DNA of 64,000 nucleotides from Meconema thalassinum (Eukaryota; Arthropoda; Insecta; Orthoptera; Tettigoniidae), in contig OX336388.2 of the NCBI GenBank assembly GCA_946902985.2, forward strand, positions 132,992,346-133,056,345, given 5' to 3'. Of the stretch, positions 1 to 12,231 are shown piece by piece (position 1 is the stretch's first letter; every line of letters begins with the position of its first letter). The translations under genes were made by a program, and so were the position numbers. The notes under the pieces are model-generated. The model was given only the letters and a program-made list of their open reading frames with translations. It had not been told where the DNA came from and ran no database searches.

Positions 1-256
1 CCTTCACTTTCAGTCTCTCTATTTCCCACCTTTTTGGCTTTTGACTTTTCTTCAGTTTCTTCAGCTTTAATCTACATTTCATAACAACCAGATTGTAGCC
101 AGAGTGTATGTCAGCACCAGGATATATTTTACAATCCAAAATCTGGTTTCAAAACCTCTGCTTGACCCTAATGAAGTCGATTTGGTAACGCCTTGTATCT
201 CTTGTTCTCATCCATGTGTATATTCTTCTATTGTGGTTATTGAATAAGGTGTTAGC
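1..256 (-). pseudogene. LINE endonuclease-domain remnant
   Basis: Read on the minus strand, this stretch encodes the C-terminal half of an apurinic-type endonuclease of a non-LTR retrotransposon. Visible in order are ANTLFNNHNRRIYTW, RYQIDFIRVKQRF, and a degenerate version of the catalytic SDHNLVV block that reads SGYNLVVMKCRLKLKK. In intact elements this enzyme nicks the target DNA to prime reverse transcription. Here the catalytic Asp-His pair is lost (GY in place of DH), and an in-frame TGA follows KQRF. The piece runs off the left edge, so RT could lie outside the window. The family is the RTE/CR1-like type common in arthropods, but the clade cannot be fixed from this fragment. It is dead sequence. 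Confidence 0.7.
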
Positions 257-702
257 TAAAAGTATTTTTTATTTTATTCAGCACAAATGAAGCTATACTG
301 GTTTTCTTAGTATCTGAACAATTTAATTTTTCGACTTGTAATATACAGTAATTGAAGGGTTCATTCCAAGAACCAGACAGTACCAGTTTCGGTTATCTTG
401 TAACCATCTTCAGTTTTACTAAATAAACTATTAGCATCAAACTAATGTTAATAATAATATTCTATTATACAAAACGAACATTAGAAGTAAAATGGATCAC
501 TATAAAAATACTTTTTTCTTCAGTAAATCATAGAACAAACTTCCACTTTGCCTTTCTACGAGCGTTAGTGTGAGTCAATGAAACTCAACCATTTCCGGTC
601 GATTAGATTACCAGTTTGCCTTTTCTACCACAAAAATCCAATAAGAAAACAATCACAGTTAGTCAAAATTAATGAAAACCAGCTCAAAAATTCCAAATAA
701 AT
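257..702. other. AT-rich stretch without a recognised gene
   Basis: I see no coding signature here. A short segment around 341-385 (…TTCCAAGAACCA…) recurs in the same orientation near 62745-62785. About 40 bp around 255-300 recurs inverted near 63155-63195. Both look like scraps of dispersed repeats. Confidence 0.4.
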
Positions 703-704
703 TA

Positions 705-1342
705 AGGGCCGTTTCTTAAAGCCCGTAGTTAGTGCGCACGCCGCAATAAGCATGCACGCTACCTCCCGGCATCCTTTGCGAACAAGCAGGCGTCCTTTGC
801 AGCTGTGTAGCTAACCTGTACGCTGAACTGTGCATCTTTACAATGTTCAAGATTATTGATTCGCCCGCTGCGTGTTAGGTACGATCTGTGATACGTTTTT
901 TGAGTGCAAGAAACATGTCGGCTGCAGACATTCATCGTCAGCTTGGTGAGGTGTATGGTGATAATGCAATGACGGAAGGTAAAGTGCGAAAATGGGTACG
1001 CGAGTTCAAAAGTGGTCGTGACGATGAACGCTCAGGTCTGTGATCACAGATGACTTGGTGACTGCAATTGACACAAAAATTCACGAGGACCGAAGATTCA
1101 TGATAACCACTCTATCAATGGATTTTCCTCAAGTGTGAATTCTTGGTTGTCAGAGCAGGCGGCAAAATTTGAGGCAGAGGGATTTCAGAACTTAGTTTTA
1201 AGGTCTGACAAGTTCCTAAATAAACGAGGCAACTATGTAGAAAAATAGTGGTAGGTATGTAAAACCTAAAAATAAGTGTGGTTTCAAAATAAAATGTTCG
1301 TTTAATTTAAAAAAACGGCCCTTTCTTAAAAAACAGCCCTCG
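705..1342 (+). mobile_element. Mariner-type deletion derivative with inverted ends
   Basis: The ends are imperfect inverted repeats: AGGGCCGTTTCTTAAAG at the left, and a related sequence read inward from AGGGCTGTTTTTTAAG at the right. TA lies next to each end (703-704 and 1343-1344), as expected for Tc1/mariner insertion. At about 640 bp it is half the usual 1.3 kb mariner length. The ORF ends survive and the catalytic middle has been removed (see the transposase remnant inside). Such copies are mobilised only by a transposase supplied elsewhere. Exact ends are uncertain by a few bases because the two termini differ. Confidence 0.65.
915..1248 (+). pseudogene. Mariner transposase remnant, N- and C-terminal ends only
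   Basis: ATG at 915 opens MSAADIHRQLGEVYGDN, followed by KVRKWVREFKSGRDDERSG, which is the second helix-turn-helix region of mariner/SETMAR-type transposases. A frameshift and stop follow near 1043. In the next frame the sequence resumes as VITDDLVTAIDTKIHEDRRF and LSMDFPQV. It then jumps directly to the C-terminal block QAAKFEAEGFQNLVLRSDKF…NYVEK and its stop. The D,D34D catalytic core is absent, so the product cannot be a transposase. The deletion breakpoint lies near 1135. Confidence 0.75.
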
Positions 1343-1383
1343 TACATATATAAAAACATATTGTCAAAAATAAAAAATATAAC

Positions 1384-3406
1384 AACAAGAAGTTCCGTGA
1401 CGAACTAAAGAGCCTACTTTTCTTAAAATTTAAGATTGATGCCAATGATTAATCTATGTGGATCTATCTATAATAATGACGAAATTAAGTTGGTAATATC
1501 GAAATTTTTAATTAGTTCGAAATACTGTATACTTGGCATAATGTAGCCTAATAGAGAACTACAGTTGGCAGCCCTGGTGACTGAATATATTCTTAGTTCC
1601 ATCTCTTAAGGTACAGAATACAACATTTGGTTGAAGTCCAATGGATAGCATGGACGTTACATGCAGTTAAACATTGGATCCAACAGCAAGCGTAAAATCA
1701 TGTTGGCAACAATGACATAAATGTATTGGTCAGAAATAATCTGAAATAATATGATCTATTCTTGTGTCAATTTTGAATGAAATCAATTAGTTAGTATATA
1801 ATTTACATGCATTTTAAAATTGGACCTATCAGCAGACTTCGAATCATGTTGGCAGCACTGACGTATATTAGTTACTCCAAATTAATCTAGAATGCCAGCT
1901 ACTATACGTGTGCAAAGTTTAGAGCTATTGTCTTGCATACTTGTGATATATTGATATTAGGGTAACAAAAATAGAGATAGAATTTATTAACAGTTGGCAG
2001 CCCCGGTTTCTCTTAAGAATCGGCATAGTCATATATGTTATGGTACACATAGCACACACAAAATTTGGTTGAAATACAAATGATAGTATAGAAGTTACAT
2101 GTATTTAAATTTGGACCTCTCAGCAGGCTTAGAATCATGTTGGTAGCATTGACGTATATAAGTAACTCCAAATTAATATAGAATGTCAGGAACTATACGT
2201 GTGCATATTTTAAAGCTGTCGGCTTGCATACTTTCTGATATATGGGTATTTGGATTTAAAAAAATTGAGAGCATTTATTAACAGTTGGCAACACTGGTGG
2301 CTCTTAAGAATAGCTTCAGTCATATCTGTTTATGTACACATAGCACATACGAAATTTGGATGAATTCCAATTGATAGTGTAGAAGTTATATGCATTTGAA
2401 AATTGGACCTATCAACAGGCTTAAAATTATGTTGGCAGCACTGGGGTAGGCCTATATTAGGTTCTCCAAATTAATCTAGAATGCCAGGTACTATACGTGT
2501 GCAAAGTTTAGAGCTATTGGCTTGCATACTTTCTGATATATTGATATTAGGGTTAATAAAAATAGAGGCAGCATTTATTAACAGTTGGCAGCCCTGGTTA
2601 CTCTTAAGATCGGCATAGTCATATCGGTTATGGTACACATAGCACACAGGAAATTTGGTTGAAATCCAAATGATAGTATTGAAGTTACATGTATTTAAAG
2701 TTGGACCTCTCAGCAGGCTTAGAATCATATTGGTAGCACTGACGTATATAAGTTACTCCAAATTAATATAGAATGTCAGGTACTATACGTGTGCATAGAT
2801 ACAAGCTGTCAGCTTGCATACTTTCTGATATATGGGTATTTGGATAAAAAAAAAATGAGAGCATTTATTAACAGTTGGCGGCCCTGGAGGCTCTTAAGAA
2901 TACGCTCAGTCATATCTGTTCATGTACACATAGCACATACGAAATTTGGTTGAATTCCAATTGATAGTGTAGAAGTTATATGCATTTGAAAATTGGACCT
3001 ATCAGCAGGCTTATAATCATTTTGGCAACACTGCCATGTATGGCCTCCTGGAAATTAAACTGCAATATTATTATCTATAAGTGTGCCAATTTTGAAATAG
3101 CTCCCATTCATACCTTCCAAGATATCCAACATGGAGTTCAAGTTTCAATTGCGATATTTCAGCATTTGGTAGCACTGACATCATTTTCAAATATGGCCGT
3201 GAGATATACAGGTATAGGTCTTTACTCTCACCAAATTTTGTTTCGATTGCTCCAGCCGTTTAGGAGTTGATAGGGGGGGGGGACACACACACAGCCAGAC
3301 AGACAGACGGAAGGACAGACAGACAGACAGACAGACAGACACACATTTTCCCGATCTCATAAGTCTACTTTTTCCTCATTTTTGCAAAATGTGAAAAGTA
3401 GGCTAA
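1384..3406 (-). mobile_element. HINE-like (non-autonomous Helentron) copy 1
   Basis: This is one of seven copies of a dispersed element in the window. Read on the minus strand it begins T|TAGCCTACTTTTC inside a 40-nt hairpin. A CTGT-rich microsatellite and the block CTCCTAAACGGCTGGAGC follow. Several degenerate modules of about 290 bp come next, each carrying GTTGGCAGCCCTGG or its complement. It ends with GAAAAGTAGGCT (the inverted copy of the start), then a small hairpin GTTCGTCACGGAAC and CTTCTTGT|T. A 5' sub-terminal repeat, a microsatellite, a 3' sub-terminal repeat plus hairpin and T|T insertion together match non-autonomous Helentrons such as DINE-1. There is no coding capacity. This copy has five modules and is about 590 bp longer than copy 3. 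The family assignment is by structure, not by search. Confidence 0.6.
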
Positions 3407-3410
3407 AAAT

Positions 3411-4330
3411 CAAGGAAGTGTGTTGTCACCATTATTGTTCGTAATGGTGATGGATGCCATCATGAAGGCAGCAATGAAAGACTATAGTAGGGCAAAGATG
3501 AAGGTAATGTTGTTTGCAGACGACGTTGTGATCTGGGGCGAGGATGAGATGGAGGTACAAGAACAGTTAGACGTAATACAAGAAAAGATTGAGCAATGGG
3601 GATTGAAGATAAATGTGGAGAAGAGTAAAACAGTGGTGATGGGTAGAGATAAGAAAGAAGGAAAAAGAGTAATCAAAGTAGGAGATAAGGAATTGGAAGT
3701 AGTGAAACACTTCAAATACTTGGCAAGTGAACTGACTGAAGATGGAAGACTAGATTTGGAAATTAGCAGAAGAATACAACTCGGGAGTGCTTTCTACCAG
3801 CAGGTACGGGGACTAGTATGGAACAAGGATATACCAATTAAGGCTAATGAAGTTATGTACAAAGCATATTATGTTCCTATAATGACATATGCAGCAGAAA
3901 CCTGGACAATGACTAAGAGGGATGAGAGCAGAGTACAAGCAGCTGAGATGAGATTCCTGAGAAGTATGGTCCAGAAAACGAGGAGGGACAGAGTGAGAAA
4001 TGAAGATATACGGAAAGAACTGGGAGTACAGAAACTAAATGACAAAATGGAGCAAAACAGATTGAGATGGTTTGGACATGTTAAACGGATGAATGAAGTA
4101 AGGCTACCAAGACGAGCACTGGAACGACGGATGACAGGGAAGAGAGGACGAGGAAGACCTATAATGCGTTGGATGGACTCGGTGGAGAATAGTATTAGAA
4201 AACGGAACCTCGATTGGAACACTGAGTCGGAAGAGGAATGGTGGAACGACAGAACAAAGTGGAGAGGAACCATATTTACCCCCACCCAGTGTCAACTGGA
4301 AAAGGGGAAATTATGATGATGATGATGAAT
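3411..4330 (+). pseudogene. 5'-truncated LINE: RT palm to C-terminus
   Basis: An open frame from QGSVLSPLLF onward carries the reverse transcriptase catalytic box LFADDVVIW, the IEQWGLKINVEKSK block, HFKYLASELTEDG, and the C-terminal region RLRWFGHVKRM and GRGRPIMRWMDSVE typical of RTE-like LINEs. It stops at 4316, followed by a (TGA/ATG)n tail ending near 4330. The nine-base direct repeat AAAAATCAA flanks it (3405-3413 and 4331-4339), showing a truncated target-primed insertion against the end of HINE copy 1. The 5' part of RT and the endonuclease are missing, so it cannot move itself. The frame is uninterrupted over about 300 codons, so it is fairly young. Confidence 0.85.
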
Positions 4331-4339
4331 AAAAATCAA

Positions 4340-4969
4340 TCAAAATTATTCGAAATCTGTGTCCATTCTTGAGCCTAGGGAGTGAAATAAAAGTTGACGT
4401 AAGGGGTATTTATTATCAGTTTCTAGTATCGTAGTCGTCACCGCTACCGATAACAACGTTGTAATTAGCGCTACCGTTCTAGGCTTAAAATCCCCTGGTA
4501 GATAGTGGCCTTCCAAGAGTATCTTTGCCAATTACACTCCGATCGAGAGGTAGACGCTTGTTAGACATCTGGGACTTGCTAATCTCCTCAAACATTGCGT
4601 GTTTGCTTTCTGCTGAGCGCTCTCTCTACGTCCAACATTAACTATTTACCTGAAGAGAGTAACGAATGAGATGTACAACTAACAAAAAAGTAGGAGAAGA
4701 GTTTTTAATCTTCTTATCTCAGCTTACGTTTTATAATCCCAAGCCTTCCTTTGTGAAATGAGCTATCATGCCCTGTGTATGCCAGAGGGATTACATGGAT
4801 AGTCTACAATAATAGCATCCTGTGAACCTCATATCCTCTTGTTATACACAGGGCCATACCAAAGTACACCACTACGTGCTACATATTTTGATAATTTATC
4901 ATCCGCTCAATGATTCTACACCTAAGAAAACCATCTTCTTGTATTTTGTTTTCAACTGAGACTTAACGC
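4340..4969. other. No recognised feature
   Basis: Unremarkable sequence with no coding signature or repeat that I recognise. Confidence 0.4.
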
Positions 4970-5890
4970 ACAAAAGACAAAATGAAAGCCGAATTCAAGG
5001 GTAAAACAAACACCAATAACAAAAATAAAAGTAGAAAAAACCAAACCATAAGACAGAAAACAAAAGAAGAATCAAATCAACGAAAACAAGAAGCAAAAAT
5101 CATAAAATGCAAAAACAAGCTCTAAGAGAACCAAACCCAAAAATAGAAAATACACAGAAATCAAAATCATAAGAAGAAAATACAAAAACACATAAACAAA
5201 ACACAAAACTAAACACAAAAACAAAAATAGAACACATAAAGAAACCTGAACACAAATAAAAAACTAAATAGAAAAACAAAACAGAACACAAAAATAAAAC
5301 AAAACTCAAAACCAAACCTGAACACAATTACAAAAACAGAATATAAAAAACAAAACAAAATACAAAAGAAAATCTAAAAATAAAACAAAACACAAAAAAA
5401 CTAAACACAAAAATAAAAGCAAAAGCAAAATCGAAAGAAGGAAATCATGAACGAAAGCAAAACTTAAAACCAAACCAAAATCAAAAGCAAAACCAGAACA
5501 AAAAATCATAAACAAAAAACGCAAATTCAAAACCAAAAATAAAAGAATTACCAAAATAAAAAACAGATACAAAGCCAAACCACAAGAAAAAAAAACAAAG
5601 GCAAAAGGAATATCAAACACAAACAAAAATTAAAGCAGAAATATCAAAAGCAATGGATAGAAAACAAAAGCAAAAGCAAAAATCAAAATAATTAAAAAAT
5701 GAAAACAAAAGATCTAAAGCACAAACGTGCACAAGAAACACCAAATATCGAAAATAGTAACTTACTCCAAAGTGAATGAAAATCAAAAGCAGAAAATAGG
5801 AACAAAAGCAAAACCCAAAACTCAAATAAAAATCACAGCCAAAAACAAAAACTAATCCAAATCCAAAAATCAAAACAAAAACACTAAAAA
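4970..5890. repeat. Low-complexity A-rich (A/C) tract
   Basis: About 900 bases consist largely of AAAACAAAA-, AAAATCAAA- and AAAAGCAAA-type words, with very few Ts and Gs on the plus strand. Long open frames on the minus strand (runs of F, L, V, C) are a by-product of this composition and are not genes. The regularity suggests decayed short tandem repeats. Confidence 0.85.
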
Positions 5891-6085
5891 AGTAAATTAA
5901 TTGATTTCATTAATTCAGGCAATGGCCATTTATTTTATTTTCATGATGGGTAAGTGAAAGCGTTTTGGAAAGAACCGTCCCGGCATTTGCCTGGACGGCC
6001 GAGGTGGAATTCGAACCCACGCTCTCCAGTTTCCTGCGAGGCACGAGTTTGCACGTTGGCGCTCTCGGCCACCGCGGTCGGTAAA
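5891..6085 (-). mobile_element. tRNA-derived SINE with type II-tRNA-like head
   Basis: On the minus strand the head reads GCGGTGGCCGAGAGCGCC (A-box-like), then an extended variable-arm-like stretch, then GGGTTCGAATTCCAC (B box). This matches a Leu/Ser-type tRNA in layout. It is followed by the core CCAGGCAAATGCCGGGACGG, which recurs in the SINEs at 29.7 kb and 63.8 kb. The 3' part is short and AT-rich and abuts the A-rich tract. Internal pol III promoter boxes would drive it. The head lacks proper acceptor pairing context and sits in repeat DNA, so it is not a tRNA gene. Confidence 0.65.
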
Positions 6086-6405
6086 ATGAAACAAAAAAAA
6101 ACGCAAAAACAAAACACACAAAGAGACCGATATCCTAATGAGCAGGCAGACTTGTCCTTGAATCGTACGCATACTTGCACTATCTCTCGTATTGATGAGA
6201 AGCATTCCGGTACGTCCTTGACTCCACCAGGTTGGTTGGTTTCTCAGTTTAGCGCAGGGCCATCCAAACAGCGCTCCGGCCGCGCTCTAAGCCAGTGCTC
6301 TGAGCTCTTTGGCGGAAGGTAGTGGTGGGAGGAGCTTGGCTGGCTGAGCGAGAACTCTAAATGGTGATACATGTATGTGTTTGACCATTTTCTCTTAGTG
6401 CAGAC

Positions 6406-6741
6406 AGTGTTCCACAGCTATTTCAGTTAGAGCTGATTGAACTGCAGTGCAATGTTCGTCTTAAAGACCGCTTTCTAATGTCACGAAGTTTAGAAGAATC
6501 TTATAGCAGCTTTCCGCAAGGAGAATACCCCCTTTTGTATAAACATACATGTTAAGTTCTGTCAATGTTCAGCTCAATGTACATTTGTGAGCGTTTCTTT
6601 TCAGTTCTTAAGCTTACCTAAAGTGAACATCGTGCAACGATGAGCGATTGAAACTTGCGCAATGGTTTACGAGAAGCTTTGTCCAGAAATATTGTACCCA
6701 ATTTGGAGAAGATTGTTTCCTCCAAAACTAAAAGCTCTTAA
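6406..6741 (+). pseudogene. hAT-type transposase C-terminal (dimerisation) remnant
   Basis: One frame reads PQLFQLELIELQCNVRLKDR, later SSMYICERFFSVLKLT, then SEHRATMSD and NLRNGLREALSRNIVPNLEK. This is the hATC dimerisation region of hAT transposases of the ZBED/GTF2IRD2-like group, where F-STYVCEQLFS-MK-KHR-L-NL is the usual pattern. Four in-frame stops interrupt it (after HTC, after LKLT, after MSD, and the terminal one), so it is long dead. No N-terminal BED finger or catalytic domain was found upstream, and no terminal repeats could be assigned. Confidence 0.65.
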
Positions 6742-8834
6742 AAACGACGGATCAAATGTCACTATAGATCAGTACTATCTGTTCATATTGGTAAAATGTT
6801 GAATATTCCTCTCTAATATTGTGCCCATTTCAAGAATGAAATATGCAAATCACAGTTTGCCAGCAATGCTCAATCGGGAGTATCGGGGTTCATGGTTTGT
6901 TGTCCCACTCTGTGACTTACATACTTTGGATTAAGCATACGATACACTTCCAAAAATGAACAAAATCCAATCCTACTATCAAAACATTTAATTATCCAAA
7001 ATATGGTGCTACAAAAATTAAGCAGATGAAAATACTGACACTACACTTCACACTTGTCCAAAGTTGAACAAGGAATTCAAATTAAACAATTAATTTGAAT
7101 AATGATTACTGGTTTTCCAAAAACCAACAAAACTTCAACTAAGTTTCACTCCCATATGGTGTCAATTCGAATTCTTTAAAATAACGAGCTCCAAAATGGC
7201 TCGGTAAAGTTTACATACACTATGTTAGCAATTAAATACACATCAATTAATATTTACATGAGTATATCTGGTTTTTATCATAATAACAAAGTATGGCTAA
7301 CCATTAATTAATTTTGGGCTCTCACAATGTTCATCTGTTACCATCACTCTCTCTCAAGCTACCAACTCACTACCGTGATTGGAAAAATTTGCACACTCCC
7401 GAGCTATAGAGAACTACTGAGCAAGTCAAGTTAAGATTACTCTCAGAACCATAATGTTCTCTTAAAAACTCGTGAATCACTAAATCATTAAATTATAAAG
7501 TTAGGGATTTATCATTTTGTCTTCACAGACAATTATATCTTAAGAAAGCAACGATCTGAACTCTGCAAGCGATAATAATGAATGTAAAGGGACCTTGGTT
7601 CAAAAACCGGGTCGTTAAAATAATCGTAAACACTTCCGTGTGTTGTGACTCAGACATCCCGTTCCCCAACCTACCTCAATACAAGAGGGTAAGGGTCTGT
7701 CTTAACTACTTGGCTTGATTTATTGCATGGGGAGAAGAGCCCACAGTCTCGCTTTCACAAGGGACTGGTTACTCAGCTTTTGCACACATCTGTTTCAAAT
7801 GCATTTCTCTGAATGACAAGGCTTACGATACAAAATAACCACAAAACAACTATTTAGGTTCTACATACCTTATTCTCTTAGCTTCGGTATAGTATAATTA
7901 TTAAGTGTCCTCATTAGCGGGTAAGAAAATTCAATAATACAACCAATATTAAGGGGCTTCAACACGGACGACTCTGAGTTAGATCCTTTAAAATGCCTCG
8001 GGAGCAATATCCCAACCTGTGAGGAATTACAACATTAGCGACTTAAGGAAGGCCTAGCCCAATACCAGCGCTCATAATACAACATAAATTACACCCTTTT
8101 CAACATACAACTTACAATGCCTCGTGATCACTATCACAACTTTTGAGGACTTACAACAGCTCATTACCGCAACTAACTATCCCTCATAATTACTTTTACC
8201 GAGCATTTCAACGCATTCCTAGCGTGACAAATTACTTCAATGCGCGACATGGCGCTCATACATGAATTATCCAAGTTGCCTTTCAAAGAACAAAAAAATT
8301 CAAATCAACGTTTGATCTACATCTCAAAATATATATTACTCAGCCTCCATCAATAATCATTTATACCATAAAGAACATGTATTCACAACATGTATTAATT
8401 CATCTAAAGGAGCTCTGAAGCTACCACTTTCAATATAAAAAAATCATCACAATATTCATTATATATTATTATTATTATTATTATTATTACGCTTGCTTTA
8501 CCATATTTATATCATTTATCATTATACTGATTTTCCACTGAATATTTTCCACAAGGGATTCATTAACATTTCACATATTTATTATATTTCCATCAAATTA
8601 ATTGTTCAGATCGCGCAATCTTTATTTCACCTGTTATCAAACATCCCTACTTCCACTCATGAGGATTATACGCAAATCTTCCCAAAACACATAATAATGA
8701 AATTGTTACTCGAATGACTGTACGGTCCACGACCGAATTCTCCAACGCTGGAACATTTTCACCCACCACTTTCTTCTTAAGCCATATCCATGGTTGTATT
8801 TAACTCAATAACACTTCCTTAACAACACATAAAA
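6742..8834. other. About 2 kb without a recognised feature
   Basis: AT-rich, with no ORF of interest. A perfect small hairpin (ATTCAAATTAA…TTAATTTGAAT) lies near 7076-7101 and a short (ATT)n run at 8464-8489. The segment may be part of an old element, but I could not identify one. Confidence 0.35.
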
Positions 8835-8845
8835 TATATACCCTA

Positions 8846-9227
8846 TAATAATAAAATCGTATGACCTCGGGTGCCGGGTGCAAGCTTTGTAATTTGACAC
8901 CCAGAGGGTAGCTTGCATGATGAATTTCGTTGTTCCTTGAATCACTATGAAAGTCAAGGAGGTTAGATATCTAAGCTCCTTGAACACTATAGCGCTTCTA
9001 TTAGGGAAATTAGGAACTTTGTGTTGGCGGAAAATTCCGAGATTAATTTTGCCATTATGGACTCGGCCTACTGAATTCAAATGGGTTCTTTGACATGCCA
9101 ACATCGTATGACATGCGTGTCGTATTTTTGCCGCCTTTCAAAAATCGCTTACCACGGCCAGGGGCGAACCTGCAATCTTGGGGTTAGTAGACCGACACGC
9201 TATCCACTCACCCACCGTGGCAAGCTG
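8846..9227 (-). mobile_element. tRNA-derived SINE (GGGTGAGTGGATAGC head), copy 1
   Basis: Minus-strand head CCACGGTGGGTGAGTGGATA (A-box-like) and CAGGTTCGCCCCTG (B-box-like), about 380 bp in all, with a short (TTA)n-type tail at the left. An 11-bp direct repeat TATATACCCTA flanks it (8835-8845 and 9228-9238). A second copy of the same family lies at 18033-18466. The element is mobilised by LINE enzymes. It carries no ORF. Confidence 0.8.
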
Positions 9228-9238
9228 TATATACCCTA

Positions 9239-11164
9239 ATCACTTTGAATATAAGGAATACCATTTTGTATTCGTTTTCACTTAAACACAGTACAATTTC
9301 ACTAAAAATATTTTACAATCAAAAATTTCACTATATTTACATTACATAAAAATTTTATCACTCTGGCGTTAATTATTCGCCTTACACACGTGATTTCTTT
9401 TCTTTTCCCGTTTCCAAGGGCTGCACTATATGCACGTCGGCTTCCTACTCTGAAGAGATGATTGAAAGTCTCGATCGAACTACCCTCACTGGAACGGCTG
9501 ATCTTCTAGTTCTGGGTTTGACTATCGGCTTCTTTAACTTTACTGCACGATGTCGTATCTTACTAGACGCTAACTTGTTCGTCTAATAAAAATCTGTCAC
9601 TGATATATTACTATTATGATCGCTCAAACTTGTATACCGGCGACCTAGCAATTTCCTTGTATTACTTTCGGTTACTTTGATTCGTGGCTTATTGGAGTAC
9701 TCCCCAATGTTTTACTGTTCATTTGTCCACCTAGACAAAGCCTGGAACTTCGATTCCGAATTTTTATCGTACTTTGCTCTAGCCCCCTTGGTTCAGGAAC
9801 ACTAGGCGTTACTATTTCGTTCTACCCTAATTTGGTTACTTAACGTAGATAGAACTGTCTATTTCACTGTCCCTGGGTACTTCGAAATCTTATGATGCGT
9901 CGGTTCTTTAACTGAACTATTTTATTCGAGTACCTATCGCCGGTAATTTCTTAAGTCCATAGCCTAAACTTTGACTGTACTAGTGAACTTTATAAAGTCT
10001 GAAGCTTGATGATATTATTCCTATAACAGGATTCCGATGTGTCTTCACACGGCGATACTAATGACAATACTGCACAGCCACTCCCATACGGGGTGCACGT
10101 CTGTGATACAGCGTAACACGATCTCTCACGGTCTGGTAAAGACTGCATGCTCTTCCTGGCACATCCAGGGTTTATATCGAAATCGGCGGCAAAAAGATAA
10201 AATCCGCGTCTTTTCCAGCACTAACTTCTGAAGTAATTGTCGTATAATTTTGCAAAATATATCTCTTGAAAGCTCTTGTTTTAAACGTAAACTGGTTTCT
10301 TTGATCATGAAAATCGATCACACAATTCCAAGATATTAAATAATTTGGCTCCTCAGATATGTGGGTGGTGAGGTTTATTTTTCCCTCTCTCCCATGTCTG
10401 GGCTCGGGGAATAACTATTGACGTAATGCCTCGTCTGCAGTTCTTTCCTGTGCAAATATTATAAACTTTTTTCCCACACAAAAATCTCTATTCCAGAATG
10501 ATCAACAATGATGTGTTCATTTCATTAATAAAAATGCTTGCAAATGGCATAATTTTAATTATTTCTCTTCTTGCGTCATTGCAAGTTTGCCATTTTATAG
10601 CTGAGTAAGGTCTATTTCCGAAACTCATTCCCCCTCACTCGTCGTGGAAAGTTTTTCTCGCTCTATTAATAATCATGCGCTAGCTTCTTATCGATGCGTC
10701 AAACGTGATCTCATCCCCGCATGACTAGTGGTCACCCGTTCTTGCACCACATTATAACAGCCCACATCCTAAAAATCTTTCCAATACATTCTATAGACTG
10801 CATTATTTCCTCTCTTCTTTTGCATATAAAATATGGATTCGACGCTTGAACCAATTGCACATGGGTTCAATATGTTGACATTTCAGTTTGGAATAAATGG
10901 CAATATTCCTCACTCAACACTTGCGTTCATTTCCTGCACATTCAATACATCGGAGTACAATTCGATTAATTTGTATATGTGGTATATTTTTTACGGTAAA
11001 ACAGCCCAATCAATACGGTGTTAACAAACCCACAAAAGCCGTCGGCCGCACGACTGTGAGCGTGGTCCGTCCGTCTGCCTCAGGTCTCCTCGCTGCCACA
11101 GTGTAGTCGTGGTAGGGGAGCGCTATTCTGACTGCCCAGTGCTCCCCGAGCGCTATGATTGGAT
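9239..11164. other. About 1.9 kb without a recognised feature
   Basis: No convincing coding region or element ends were seen. The ORFs here are short and unlike known proteins. Confidence 0.35.
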
Positions 11165-11167
11165 AGC

Positions 11168-11630
11168 CCTGGTTTAGGGGCTGCGACAACGCAGTCGTGT
11201 AGCCCCGTGTGTAGAATCTGTCTGATAACCGGTGTTAATTGTGATGACTGCATTAGTGTGTGTTATCTGTTTTAATTCAAGTAAGGACTGCAGACAATAA
11301 TTTCAAGTAGGTCCTACTTATGCTACCAAATGCTACCTTCAACGACACATAGCTTACGGACTTGGCTACTAGATGGAGAACGTTGGAAGTAATAGAGCGT
11401 TATCAATTCTATCCTACAAATTTTGGCTTCACACAAGTGTAGTTAGTGGACGGTTCTTTTTCATGCCATAAATCTATGACCTGGGACCGCCGACTTTACT
11501 TCCCCTCTGAAGGAAGGCATACAGAGGGATTTTTAACGCTCTCAAAAATCCAACGATTTCGGCTGGGTTTGAACCCGCAACCTTGGGCATAGAAGCTCAG
11601 CATGCTACCAACTACACCAGCGAAGCCGCC
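11168..11630 (-). mobile_element. SINE family 1, tail A (copy a)
   Basis: The minus-strand head reads GGCTTCGCTGGTGTAGTTGG (A box, slightly mutated) and GGGTTCAAACCC (B box). A body with CCTTCCTTCAGAGGGG and GGTCATAGATTTATGGCATG follows, and the far end ('tail A') reads, plus strand, TAGGGGCTGCGACAACG. No clear target-site duplication was found. Confidence 0.75.
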
Positions 11631-11723
11631 TGACTCCACCAGCATCACTCGAGGCTCTTCAGCCAGACACCGTTGTGATAGAGTATTAACTATTTCAATC
11701 CCTTACAAGCAAGGATTTATTCT

Positions 11724-12231
11724 GGTTGGTTCTTACGTTTAGGGGCTGCGACAACGTGGTCATGTAGCCCCGTGTACTTTGGGTGTGTGTAGAATCTGTC
11801 TGATAACCGGTGTTAATTGTGATGACTGTATTAGTGTGTGCTATTTGTTTTTTAATTCAAGTAAGGACTGCAGACTTTTGAATTTTTCAAATAGTTGCTA
11901 CATTTGCTGCCAAACGCCACCGTCAACGACTACTAGTTTAGAACTTAGCTACCAGACGCCACTGCAGTCGGCTCCTGGCAACGAAATTAGGAACCTAAGA
12001 GCGTTGTTTAGATTCTTAATCTATACAATTTAGCTTCACACAGTGGAAGGTTCTTTAACATGCCATAAATCTATGACATGGGACCGTCGGCTTTACTTCC
12101 CCTCCGAAGGAAGGCATACCGAGGGATTTTTAACGCTCTTAAAAATTCCGACGACTTCGGCCGGATTTTAACCCGCGATCTTGGGCATAGAAGCTCAGCA
12201 TGCTACCAACCACGCCACCGAAGCCGCCTGG
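11724..12231 (-). mobile_element. SINE family 1, tail A (copy b)
   Basis: Same structure as copy a, with head at right and tail at left. It is flanked by the 11-bp direct repeat GGATTTATTCT (11713-11723 and 12232-12242), which fixes its ends and marks it as an independent LINE-mediated insertion. The B box is damaged (GGGTTAAAATCC). Confidence 0.85.

Noticed and set aside
5100..5873. Minus-strand frames rich in F, L, V and C resembling membrane proteins
   Set aside because: They arise from A/C-only composition of the plus strand. The hydrophobicity is compositional.
8805..9104. 99-codon minus-strand frame
   Set aside because: Lies within a SINE that recurs at 18.1 kb with a similar frame; repeat artefact.
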